Origin: Sarcina sp034439435
GTDB taxonomy: Bacteria; Bacillota; Clostridia; Clostridiales; Clostridiaceae
Assembly (NCBI RefSeq): GCF_034439435.1
Contig: NZ_JAPCKJ010000004.1
Coordinates: forward strand, 1 to 64,000
Length of the DNA stretch: 64,000 bases
Direction of reading: 5' to 3'
In this document: positions 1 through 8,278 of the stretch, one piece after another
Position numbering within the stretch: position 1 is the stretch's first letter
How the letters are laid out: each line of letters starts with the position of its first letter
Made by a program: the position numbers and the translations under genes
Notes under the pieces: model-generated
The model's input: only the letters and a program-made list of their open reading frames with translations
Databases searched by the model: none
Told to the model about the DNA's origin: nothing

Positions 1-4
1 ACTT

Positions 5-33
5 AGTTTAACACCACTTAGAAACTTTGTCAA
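5..33 (-). promoter_or_regulatory. strong sigma-A promoter reading out of the left edge
   Basis: On the minus strand TTGACA (33..28) and TAAACT (10..5) are separated by exactly 17 bases, with an AT-rich tract upstream. The promoter points out of the window, so its target is not visible. The strength and upstream AT tract resemble clostridial rRNA promoters; the rRNA assignment is inference. Confidence 0.6.
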
Positions 34-354
34 CAACTTTTTCTTAATTCTTTTTGATTTTTTAATCAAATTTAATTTTTGAAGTAAATTGTTTGTGTGT
101 CTCTCAGCGACGTGTTTTATCTTATCATATATTGAAATCTAAATTACGATAAATATTATCATTTTAACAAACCAAATCAAATTTTCTTCATTTTTCTAAA
201 TAATTCTTTAAATTAACTGCATTGATACACTTGGACAAGTTTTCATTGATTATTTTTCTTAACTTGTAGAAAAACAAGAATTTAACTTAAAATTATTGCT
301 AACTTAGACATTTAAGGATAGTTTTTTCTCAAAACCATACCCAAAACATATCAA
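34..354. other. AT-rich spacer, no gene seen
   Basis: Between the edge promoter and the end of the MgtC-like gene. I see no open frame with a ribosome-binding site and no convincing terminator. On the minus strand it would be the upstream region of the edge promoter. Confidence 0.4.
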
Positions 355-1077
355 TTATAATTCACTATATTCACTTATCTTTATGATTCCATCATTTATA
401 CTTAATTTATTTATTATTTCACCAACTTCTACATAATTAGGTAAATAAACTTTATATATTGCACTTTTATAATTTAAATTTTCACTATTATTCTTTGTTA
501 TAAACTCAATACTACTGATTTTAACTCCTTTCTGAGCAAAAATTCTATCTATAAATTCTAATACATGTGAATCTTTCTCATATATTATCTCAAATCTTTT
601 CTCTCCAGCCTTTGTTATAAATCTAGATTGAAATTTCTTTAATATTGCTAAAGTTAAAAATATAAACAATGATCCTAAAATCCCCAAATCATAATATCCC
701 ATTCCTAAAGCTAACCCAAGACAGGCTACGGCCCATAAAGAAGCAGCAGTTGTTAATCCTTTTACCGAACCTTTATTTTGTAATATGGTTCCAGCACCTA
801 AAAAACCAATCCCTGAAATAACTTGTGCTCCTAATCTAGCATAGTCAACTTTAACAACATTTTGAGCATAAAAATTGTTATTTACTAACTGAAATACCTC
901 TTCTCCTAATTTTATTTCAATAAGAGAAACTATAGTTGCTCCTACACAAACTAATATGTGAGTTCTAAAACCAGCCGCTCTATTATGGTATTCTCTTTCA
1001 TACCCTATAATTCCCCCTACTAAACTTGCAAGTAATAATCTTAAAATTACATCTTTTATACCTAAAGTTAACTCCAT
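355..1077 (-). CDS. MgtC/SapB family membrane protein
   Basis: A 240-residue protein of the MgtC/SapB family. The N-terminal two thirds is hydrophobic with about four to five membrane segments and carries the family signature around GGIIGYERE and HILVCVGA, followed by QVISGIGFLGAG. The C-terminal ~80 residues form a soluble ACT-like tail (EIIYEKDSHVLEFIDRIF). MgtC proteins are linked to growth at low magnesium and to control of membrane ATP synthase in other bacteria; the role here is inferred only from family. The ATG at 1077 follows an AGGGAG ribosome-binding site. It is monocistronic, preceded by a leader with two long inverted repeats. Confidence 0.85.
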   Translation of the reverse strand: MELTLGIKDVILRLLLASLVGGIIGYEREYHNRAAGFRTHILVCVGATIVSLIEIKLGEEVFQLVNNNFYAQNVVKVDYARLGAQVISGIGFLGAGTILQNKGSVKGLTTAASLWAVACLGLALGMGYYDLGILGSLFIFLTLAILKKFQSRFITKAGEKRFEIIYEKDSHVLEFIDRIFAQKGVKISSIEFITKNNSENLNYKSAIYKVYLPNYVEVGEIINKLSINDGIIKISEYSEL

Positions 1078-1158
1078 AAAAAAACTCCCTAAAAACCCAT
1101 AAAATAAACTTTCTATTACTAAAGTATGCTTGATATAAAAGATAAATATTGCCTTTCA

Positions 1159-1248
1159 ATAATATTTAAAGAAAAAAGTTTCTTTAAATATTATCAATTG
1201 TATCAACTTTTGATTTATTCAATTTAAATTAATAAATTAAAAGTTGAT
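1159..1248 (-). promoter_or_regulatory. two inverted repeats in the mgtC-like leader
   Basis: A 16-bp perfect stem (1159-1174 with 1179-1194, 4-base loop) lies beside a second inverted repeat with 10-bp arms (1202-1211 with 1239-1248). Both are upstream of the MgtC-like start on its strand. No U-tract follows, so a plain terminator is unlikely. No known magnesium riboswitch consensus is recognisable. Confidence 0.4.
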
Positions 1249-1378
1249 AATTATTTTTTTAATTACTATTTATTAAAAAGGTTCTATTTTACTTAAATGT
1301 TAGTCTAAAACGTAACTATTTAAAAACATCTAAAAATAATTATTGATTTTACTAATTTTTTTTAAAAGTTAATAAGAA

Positions 1379-1417
1379 AACTACATAAAATTAGTTAAAT
1401 TCTAATCTTATGTAGTT
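1379..1417 (-). terminator. glutaminase terminator
   Basis: Inverted repeat AACTACATAA / TTATGTAGTT plus five more pairs, followed on the minus strand by TTTTCTTATT. It lies about 80 bases past the glsA stop codon. Confidence 0.6.
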
Positions 1418-1494
1418 CTCTTATTAATTATATTTATTTATATGAATCTGATTATTTATCTAAATAATCTTCTGTTTCTCTTTATATTTCATTA

Positions 1495-2427
1495 TTATCT
1501 AAATATATCTAATTTTAATTCATCTGTTATTTGTTTAAGTAATTTTAAACTAGCAACACTATTTCCTGGTACATCTAAAGCTGGACTAAATAATCCTATA
1601 CCACATTTATTAGGTACAGCAGATAAAATGCCTCCACCTACACCACTCTTAGATGGTAATCCAATATGAACTGAAAAGCTTCCTGATTCATCATATAACC
1701 CATAAGTAGTCATTAATGATTTAACAACGGTTGCTGTTTCTATTGAAAATAATCTTTCACCATTCCAAGGCATAACACCTTCATTTGCTAAAACAGCTCC
1801 TAATCTTGATAAATCTCTAGCTGTAACTAAAACTGAGCATTGTTTAAAATATGAGTCTAAAATATCTGGAACATCTCCCTCCATAATTTTATTACCTTTC
1901 ATATAATAAGCAAGAGATCTATTTATATCTCCAGTTTCTTTTTCTGATAAATAAATTTCAGTGTCTAATGTAATTTCATCATCATTCATAATTTTTTTGT
2001 AAAAATCTAAAATCCTTTTGAAACGTTCATTATCATCTTTACCTTTAAGTAAAGATACTACCTTAATGGCTCCTGCATTAATAAATGGATTTGATGGTTT
2101 ATTCTTATGATTTATTTGCATATTCATAATTGAGTTAAAAGGAAATCCTGATGGTTCTGTTCCAACTTCCGAAAATACTTTTTCTATTCCATTATCTAAT
2201 ATAGCAAGTATTAATGTAGGAACTTTTGATACACTTTCAACTGCAAATCTTACATCACAGTCTCCAGCTGAATATTCCTTATTATCCTTTAAAGAATAAA
2301 TACAAACCCCTAATTGATTAGGATTAACTTTCGCAAGTGCTGGAATATATGTAGCTACATGTCCATCCTTTGTATACTTTCTATTCTCTTCTACTAATGC
2401 ATCTAAATTTATGTCATTTATATCCAT
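1495..2427 (-). CDS. glsA: glutaminase (glutamine to glutamate + ammonia)
   Basis: A 310-residue serine-dependent glutaminase of the beta-lactamase-like fold. It hydrolyses glutamine to glutamate and ammonia in the cytoplasm. Visible motifs are SVSK (catalytic Ser-x-x-Lys) after RFAVE, NPFINAGAI, and the late SGVGGGI glycine loop; length is normal for the family. A GTG nine bases upstream is in frame but lies inside the ribosome-binding site AGAGGTG, so the ATG at 2427 is the better start. It is transcribed divergently from the ammonium transporter, which suggests a shared nitrogen theme. Some family members help acid resistance through ammonia release; that role is not shown by the sequence. 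Confidence 0.93.
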   Translation of the reverse strand: MDINDINLDALVEENRKYTKDGHVATYIPALAKVNPNQLGVCIYSLKDNKEYSAGDCDVRFAVESVSKVPTLILAILDNGIEKVFSEVGTEPSGFPFNSIMNMQINHKNKPSNPFINAGAIKVVSLLKGKDDNERFKRILDFYKKIMNDDEITLDTEIYLSEKETGDINRSLAYYMKGNKIMEGDVPDILDSYFKQCSVLVTARDLSRLGAVLANEGVMPWNGERLFSIETATVVKSLMTTYGLYDESGSFSVHIGLPSKSGVGGGILSAVPNKCGIGLFSPALDVPGNSVASLKLLKQITDELKLDIFR

Positions 2428-2641
2428 AAAAATCACCTCTCAATTAATCTTCTAAATTCATTATAATCAGTTAATAAATTCAAAATCAAAAGTCATAATT
2501 TAAACTTCCAACAATTTTTCCATTGATAATTTGTGAATTTAATTCCAAAATTACAATTTCTTTAAAACAAAAATAAATTTGATTCTCTTATAGTTTTATT
2601 TATGTATTTTTTGTAAATTAATTTACTATTTATTAACTTTT

Positions 2642-2674
2642 ATTCTTTAAAATTAATTTAAAGAATATTATAAT
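2642..2674 (+). promoter_or_regulatory. amt promoter with palindromic operator candidate
   Basis: A perfect 10-bp inverted repeat, ATTCTTTAAA (2642-2651) and TTTAAAGAAT (2657-2666), sits just upstream of a TATAAT box (2669-2674). The position over the -35/spacer region suggests a regulator site; no regulator is identified. Confidence 0.45.
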
Positions 2675-2728
2675 TTATAGATGAAAAGCTTTTTACTTTA
2701 GAAAAAACTTAGGAAGGAGATAATAATT

Positions 2729-3940
2729 ATGAATGGAATTAATACTGGCGATACTGCGTTTATGATTATTTGTACTGCACTAGTATGCCTAATGACACCA
2801 GGCTTAGCTCTTTTTTATGGTGGATTAGTCAGAAAGAAAAATGTAGTTATGATGATGATGCAATGTTTTATTTCCATGGGAATCGTAACATTAATATGGA
2901 TATTAGGGGGATTTAGTTTAGCTTATGGAACCGATTATGCTGGAATCATAGGTAGCTTCACTCAATTTTTTGCTATGAAGTCAGTTGGTTTAGCTCCTAA
3001 CCTTCATTATGGTGCAACAATACCATTTGTTATGTTCTTTGCTTATCAATTAATGTTTGCTGTAATAACAGCTCCATTAATGACTGGAGCCTTCGCTGAC
3101 AGATTAAATTTAAAAGGCTACATATTAATACTTATTTTTTGGACATTATTAATTTACATACCAACTTGTCACTGGGTTTGGGGTGGCGGATTCCTAAGCA
3201 AATTAGGATTTATCGATTTTGCAGGCGGAACTGTAATCCATGTTAGTGCAGGTTTTGGTGCATTAGCCTCTGTAATATATTTAGGAAAAAGATTTACTAA
3301 ACCTGGAGAAAAAATGAATCCTAATAATCTAGTAATTGTTGCTATGGGAACTGGTTTATTATGGTTTGGATGGTTTGGATTTAATACAGGTGGAGCTCTT
3401 GCAGCTAATGAAATTGCAGCCGCCGCATTTATTAACACAGCCATCGCAGCCGCTGTTGCTATGGTAGTTTGGATGATAATATCCGTAATAATAAACAAAA
3501 AATTATTGTTTACTGACTTACTTACAGGTGCCGTTGCTGGATTAGCAACCATAACTCCATGTGCTGGATATGTTGATCCTAAATCTGCCATAATCATAGG
3601 AATAATCGGACCTATTGTTTGCTTCTTTAGTATCAAATTTAGGAAAAAAATGAACTGGGATGATGCTCTTGATGTTTGGGGAGTTCATGGTATGGGTGGA
3701 CTTACTGGAAGCTTATTAGTTGGAATATTTGCAAGCCTAGCAATAAATAAAGTTCAAGGTGGATTCCACCAATTTTCAATTCAACTTCTAGGAGTTATTA
3801 TAGTTGCTGTATATTCATTTGTTGTCACATTCTTATTATTAAAAGTAATTAATAAGATTTATCCTATAGAAACAACTAAAAAAGAACAACTTAGAGGATT
3901 AGATAACACACTTTTAGGAGAAGATGCATATTGGGAATAA
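2729..3940 (+). CDS. amt: ammonium transporter Amt
   Basis: A 403-residue polytopic membrane protein of the Amt/MEP/Rh family with about eleven transmembrane segments. It moves ammonium into the cell. The two pore histidines are visible in HVSAGFGALAS and WGVHGMGGLTG, along with the family segment FNTGGALAANEIAAAAFINT. The ATG at 2729 follows AGGAAGGAGA. No glnK/PII gene is adjacent, although amt is often paired with one. It is divergent from glsA, and an inverted repeat at 3981-4034 closes the unit. Confidence 0.95.
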   Translation: MNGINTGDTAFMIICTALVCLMTPGLALFYGGLVRKKNVVMMMMQCFISMGIVTLIWILGGFSLAYGTDYAGIIGSFTQFFAMKSVGLAPNLHYGATIPFVMFFAYQLMFAVITAPLMTGAFADRLNLKGYILILIFWTLLIYIPTCHWVWGGGFLSKLGFIDFAGGTVIHVSAGFGALASVIYLGKRFTKPGEKMNPNNLVIVAMGTGLLWFGWFGFNTGGALAANEIAAAAFINTAIAAAVAMVVWMIISVIINKKLLFTDLLTGAVAGLATITPCAGYVDPKSAIIIGIIGPIVCFFSIKFRKKMNWDDALDVWGVHGMGGLTGSLLVGIFASLAINKVQGGFHQFSIQLLGVIIVAVYSFVVTFLLLKVINKIYPIETTKKEQLRGLDNTLLGEDAYWE

Positions 3941-3980
3941 TCCAAAATCAGTGAGAAAATCACATAACTTATTCAAATTA

Positions 3981-4034
3981 ATACCCCATTAAATAAATAT
4001 AAGTAGATTAAACTATATTTATTTAACGGGGTAT
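3981..4034. terminator. bidirectional hairpin between convergent amt and CLC genes
   Basis: 21-bp arms (3981-4001 and 4014-4034) differ at one position, which forms a G-U pair on the minus-strand transcript. It lies between convergent genes. U-tracts are poor on both sides, so efficiency is uncertain. Confidence 0.55.
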
Positions 4035-4180
4035 ATGTTTATGAATAAATACTTTTATAAAGATTTCTTGTCCTATCTCAAACTTCTATATAATAAGTAT
4101 TTTCTTCCTTTTAAAAAACTAAATCCATAGTTACCTTATGTATTTTCACTTATCAAGCTATTATATTCACTTCTGATTCT

Positions 4181-5491
4181 CTATTTTATAACAATACCCT
4201 TCTTATTACATGAAGAAAGTGTTGAATTTTTAGGAAAAACTATTAGATTACTTTTACTAACACCTATTTTCTGAGAGCTATATATTCCTGTATGCCCTGA
4301 AAAAATATAACTTATTGCACAAGCCATAAATAAATATGGCGCTCCAGTTGATCCAAACATCTCTAATCCTAGTATAAATGATGCTATTGGAGTATTAGTT
4401 GCACCTGCAAAAACTCCTACCAACCCTAAAGATGCTAAAAATGATGGAGATAAACCTAATAATCCTGACAAAGAATTTCCTAAAGTTGACCCAATAACAA
4501 ATAAAGGTGTAACTTCTCCCCCTTGATATCCAGCACCTAAGGTTACAGAAGTAAATATTAACTTACCTAAAAAGTCTAAAGGAGCTACATGCTCTGTAAA
4601 AGCATCCGATAATAAAGGAATACTTAACCCTAAATATTTTCTACTCCCAATTAAATATACTAATAGTATTACTACACACCCTCCTATAAAACTTTTTAAT
4701 GCTGTACACTTAAATGCGTTAGAAAATACTTCTTTTAACTTATAAGTTAACTTACTAAACAACTTACTTACTAGTCCGAAACAAATAGACGCAATCATTA
4801 TTTTTAGTAAAACTAGTGTTGAAAGTTCAGGTATTCCAAAAACCTCGTAATGAGAATGATGTACTCCAAGTCTTTTAACCACTTCATTCCCAACAATACT
4901 AGCAAAAAAACTTGGTATTAAGGCTTCATAACTCATCTTACCTAAAACAGACACTTCTAATCCAAATATTGTTCCAGCAAGAGGTGTTCCAAATATAGCT
5001 GAGAATCCACCACTAACTCCTGCCATAAGCATTATCTTTGAATCTTCCTTATTTAATTTTAATAGCTTTCCTATAGCTTCCGCTATACTTGCACCAATCT
5101 GGACTCCAGTACCCTCTCTACCAGCTGATCCACCAAAAAAGTGCGTCACAACTGTTCCAAAGAAAACTAATGGAACCATACGAAGTGGTACATCTCCACA
5201 ATATTCATTTATATTTTCAATAATTAAATTATTACCTTTTACTGAATTTCTTCCATACTTATAATATAAAAAACTTACTAGTGCTCCCCCAAGTGGCAAT
5301 AGAAATAAAACCCAGCCATGATTCATTCTATAATCTGTTGCCCATTCTAAGGATTTTAAAAATACTGCTATTACACCACCTATAAAAACACCTATTAAAC
5401 TTCCTATTAATAGCCACTTTAAAAATGTTCTTCCTAGAAGAATTGTATTATTGCTATTTGTTTTTAAATATTCCTTCCATTTGTGCTTCAT
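4181..5491 (-). CDS. CLC-family fluoride exporter (CLC-F type)
   Basis: A 436-residue CLC-family membrane protein, judged to be the fluoride/proton antiporter subtype. The anion-site motif reads GGSAGREGTGVQIG (GREGT about 124-128) instead of the GSGIP/GREGP of chloride transporters, and the late loop reads GGEVTPLFVIG. It lacks the C-terminal CBS pair of large CLC proteins. The decisive context is a fluoride riboswitch directly upstream on the same strand. It should export fluoride from the cytoplasm. The ATG at 5491 is preceded by an AAAGGAAA-type ribosome-binding site. Confidence 0.88.
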   Translation of the reverse strand: MKHKWKEYLKTNSNNTILLGRTFLKWLLIGSLIGVFIGGVIAVFLKSLEWATDYRMNHGWVLFLLPLGGALVSFLYYKYGRNSVKGNNLIIENINEYCGDVPLRMVPLVFFGTVVTHFFGGSAGREGTGVQIGASIAEAIGKLLKLNKEDSKIMLMAGVSGGFSAIFGTPLAGTIFGLEVSVLGKMSYEALIPSFFASIVGNEVVKRLGVHHSHYEVFGIPELSTLVLLKIMIASICFGLVSKLFSKLTYKLKEVFSNAFKCTALKSFIGGCVVILLVYLIGSRKYLGLSIPLLSDAFTEHVAPLDFLGKLIFTSVTLGAGYQGGEVTPLFVIGSTLGNSLSGLLGLSPSFLASLGLVGVFAGATNTPIASFILGLEMFGSTGAPYLFMACAISYIFSGHTGIYSSQKIGVSKSNLIVFPKNSTLSSCNKKGIVIK

Positions 5492-5536
5492 TGATATTTT
5501 TCCTTTCTTATTTTAAAATTTTTTAGCAAAAAAATA

Positions 5537-5586
5537 ACTCCTACAAAATATAAGTTATAACTATATAACTTATATTTTGTAGGAGT
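5537..5586 (-). terminator. riboswitch-controlled terminator
   Basis: A perfect 23-bp stem (5537-5559 with 5564-5586, 4-base loop) followed on the minus strand by TTATTTTTTTG. Its distal arm shares the GACTCCT end of the fluoride aptamer, so ligand binding and terminator formation compete. Confidence 0.88.
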
Positions 5587-5626
5587 CATTAGCATAAAGC
5601 ATTTAATGGCGAACTCCATCGCCCGT
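5578..5626 (-). ncRNA. fluoride riboswitch (crcB motif)
   Basis: The minus strand reads GGCGATGGAGTTCGCC at about 5623-5608, then an AT-rich hairpin, then TAATGACTCCT. These are the conserved blocks of the fluoride (crcB) aptamer. It lies in the leader of the CLC gene, and its 3' end is built into the terminator at 5537-5586, consistent with fluoride turning transcription on. Identification rests on remembered consensus. Confidence 0.88.
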
Positions 5627-5725
5627 AAAAATTACTTTAAAATAGTACCATAATTATTAATACTTGTCCATATTTAATATCTTAAACCTATGCAAATCAA
5701 CTCACTTTTAAAACATAGCCTAAAA

Positions 5726-5767
5726 AACAAATAAGAGTTATGTTAAAATATTCTTTCAACATAACTC
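5726..5767 (-). terminator. terminator of the amino-acid permease gene
   Basis: 10-bp arms GAGTTATGTT (5735-5744) and AACATAACTC (5758-5767), followed on the minus strand by TTATTTGTTTTTT. Confidence 0.75.
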
Positions 5768-5808
5768 CATCTAAAATTTATAACAAATTTAAATAATCAT
5801 TTTTATAT

Positions 5809-7296
5809 TTAATAATTTCTATTCACTTTTGATCTACTATATAATCCCAATGCTACTAAAGAGAAAAATACAGGTCCGGCTATCATCCATAAAGTAGAAC
5901 TCCAATCTCCATTTATAGCTGGTGATATTATTGTAAATGCATTAGCAAATCCCACTACTAAAACAGTAGCAAAGGTTCCTAACAGGGCAGCTCCTTCTCC
6001 TTTATATATTTCAAAAGGCTTATTTATATTTTTCTTTCTTTTAAATGAATAAAAGGCTCCTGATATAAACATATATGGTATAGTCATTGCAACATTAGTC
6101 ATAAGAACTAATTTCGAGAAAAATTTTGATGCTCCTTCTCCACCGAAGGATACTAATAATATTATTACAACAACAATAACACACTGAGCTATCATTGCAT
6201 TTCTAGGTACTCCGTCATCTAGCTTTGCAATTTTTTTAGGCCAAATTGTCTCTGGTGTTCCTTCAATTAATTGTCTTAAAGGAGAATATGCACCAGTAAA
6301 AACAGCTCCAACTAAGGCAAAGAACATTGATAACCCCACAAATCTAGAAATCCATAAGCCTAAACTTAAAGCACTACTCTCAGCTAAATTAAATGCTAAT
6401 CCTAATTGATATCCTAAATTTCTCATTAGTACATAAGCTACGTTTCCCATATGAACCGTATCAAAAGATAATATATCTTGCCAATTTGTAAATACTCCAC
6501 ACATCAATATTCCTAAAGAATATCCTATAGATATAATAATTGCCGCTAATATTATTCCCTTAGGAAAAGTCTTAGTAGGATTTTCGGTTTCATCAACTAA
6601 TCCTCCAACAACCTCTATTCCTCCATAAGCAAATATTGCAAAGACTGAAAAAGATAATACAGCTATTATATTTTGATAATCAGGATTTGGAGAACTTATG
6701 AAATCCATAGTACTTGAAATTGGTTGAGCTAAAGTAAAATCATTCAAAACCCATATTAAGATGGCTCCTAATATTAAAAGTACATTTAATAACATTACGA
6801 AAATACCTGCTGTACTTGTAACTTTCTTTATTTTATCTATACCCTTTGTAGCGATTAAGGTTATAACTATTATTAATATACACCCCATTAAGCCTAAGGT
6901 TTGAGTTGAATTTAAACCAAGAAAATGCCAAGTGTTGGTTGTATCTTTACCTGTAATAGCATTTGATAAAGGTATCCAAATACTTGATGATACATTAACC
7001 ATCCAAATCAAGTAAGCTGCATACCACATAAAAGTTCCTACAAAGGCATACTTATCTCCTACTGATTTTTCCATCCATGAATATATACCACCCTTTTCTG
7101 TTTTAAAGGCAGCACCATATTCTGCAACCATAAATGCAAAAGGTATCAAAAAGGCTATAGCTGCTATTATATACCATAAAATTGCTCCATACCCCATTAA
7201 ATAAAAAGCTCTTGGCATATTAGCAAAACCAAATACTGTAGTAAATATCATAAGGACTAATTGACTTAGATTAAGCCTACCCTTTTTCTCACTCAT
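5809..7296 (-). CDS. APC-family amino acid permease/antiporter (YjeM/GadC-like)
   Basis: A 495-residue membrane transporter of the amino acid-polyamine-organocation superfamily with about twelve hydrophobic segments. Landmarks are the early GFANMPRAFYLMGYGA helix 1 break, FAYGGIEVVGGLVDETENP near the middle, and a GAYSPLRQLIEGTPETIWP loop. The overall pattern is closest to the glutamate/GABA antiporter-like YjeM group, but the substrate cannot be read from sequence. The ATG at 7296 follows GATGAGGAG. An isochorismatase-like hydrolase lies about 80 bases upstream on the same strand, so the two may be co-transcribed. Confidence 0.82.
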   Translation of the reverse strand: MSEKKGRLNLSQLVLMIFTTVFGFANMPRAFYLMGYGAILWYIIAAIAFLIPFAFMVAEYGAAFKTEKGGIYSWMEKSVGDKYAFVGTFMWYAAYLIWMVNVSSSIWIPLSNAITGKDTTNTWHFLGLNSTQTLGLMGCILIIVITLIATKGIDKIKKVTSTAGIFVMLLNVLLILGAILIWVLNDFTLAQPISSTMDFISSPNPDYQNIIAVLSFSVFAIFAYGGIEVVGGLVDETENPTKTFPKGIILAAIIISIGYSLGILMCGVFTNWQDILSFDTVHMGNVAYVLMRNLGYQLGLAFNLAESSALSLGLWISRFVGLSMFFALVGAVFTGAYSPLRQLIEGTPETIWPKKIAKLDDGVPRNAMIAQCVIVVVIILLVSFGGEGASKFFSKLVLMTNVAMTIPYMFISGAFYSFKRKKNINKPFEIYKGEGAALLGTFATVLVVGFANAFTIISPAINGDWSSTLWMIAGPVFFSLVALGLYSRSKVNRNY

Positions 7297-7379
7297 AAAA
7301 ACAACTCCTCATCATAAGTTATACTATTAGTATCTAGTTTTACTAATTATTTAATTATTTATTTAGGAAATATATCCCT

Positions 7380-8039
7380 TTATTCTGTAATAATATCTTC
7401 AACAACATTTATTCCATTATCAAGCATAGAATTTAAGAATACATAATTCATAAAATTAGCTCTATGCATAGGTGCATCAAATGTATTTACAAGTTTTTTA
7501 GGTATATATATCTCTCCATTTTTATTAACTCTATTAAAATCTGTTCTTAAACTTATAGCTAATTGATAAACACATATGTCTGTGCAATCCCCTACTATTA
7601 TTATGTTATCTATTTTATTTTCATCAAAATTAAATTTTTCTTCTAAAAATCCATTGGTTGAATTTTTCTTTATAACTTCTATTCCTTCTAAATTTAATTC
7701 ATCTACTAATTCCCACTCCTCAGTATCAATCATACAATGTTTAGGGTATGCTCTTAACTCTACAGACTCCTCTGTGTGATAATCAGTAAATGCTTTAACT
7801 TTTATTCCTTTTTCTAAAGCTACTTTAACCAATTTACTTATTGGATTTATTAAACTTTCTATTCTTGAACTATATAAAGCACCTTTTTTTGCAAATCCTT
7901 TATTCATATCAACTATTAAAAGCATTGTTCTTTCTTTATCTAAATCCTCTAGTGATATATTTTCTAAAGATTGAAGTCTTTCATAAATTCCCTCCATCAT
8001 TTCATGAGTTTCATTCAATAATATTTCTTTATTATTCAT
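7380..8039 (-). CDS. isochorismatase-family cysteine hydrolase
   Basis: A 219-residue cytoplasmic cysteine hydrolase of the isochorismatase/nicotinamidase superfamily. The catalytic triad is visible: Asp in LLIVDMNKGF, Lys in VIKKNSTNGF, and Cys in GDCTDICVYQLA with the usual preceding Thr-Asp. An extended N-terminal helix of about 35 residues comes before the core. The substrate is unknown; nicotinamidase is possible, but the metal-binding Asp-x-His pattern is only partly clear (TDYHTEE). The ATG at 8039 follows AGGGGGAA. It probably heads a unit with the downstream permease. Confidence 0.85.
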   Translation of the reverse strand: MNNKEILLNETHEMMEGIYERLQSLENISLEDLDKERTMLLIVDMNKGFAKKGALYSSRIESLINPISKLVKVALEKGIKVKAFTDYHTEESVELRAYPKHCMIDTEEWELVDELNLEGIEVIKKNSTNGFLEEKFNFDENKIDNIIIVGDCTDICVYQLAISLRTDFNRVNKNGEIYIPKKLVNTFDAPMHRANFMNYVFLNSMLDNGINVVEDIITE

Positions 8040-8145
8040 GATATAATTCCCCCTATACTTAAATATAATATTTTATATATTTTATATTATCTAATCAATC
8101 AATTCTTTTATCAATAATTGTAGATATTTTTAACACTTAATTAAA

Positions 8146-8180
8146 GTATTTAAACTTAATAAATTTTTAAGTTTAAATAC
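8146..8180. promoter_or_regulatory. 13-bp perfect palindrome in a divergent intergenic region
   Basis: GTATTTAAACTTA (8146-8158) pairs perfectly with TAAGTTTAAATAC (8168-8180). It lies between the divergent hydrolase and AI-2E-family genes, so it may be an operator for one or both. There is no U-tract to make it a clear terminator. Confidence 0.4.
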
Positions 8181-8278
8181 CATAAATTAGTTTATGATAG
8201 TCTTATGTATCTTATAATTGATTAATTTATTTTAACCAAATATAATTAAATAATAATCATACAAAAGGAGGTTACATA

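Noticed and set aside
3169..3636. 155-codon open frame opposite amt
   Set aside because: It mirrors the amt coding frame on the other strand, has no ribosome-binding site, and the translation lacks any domain pattern.
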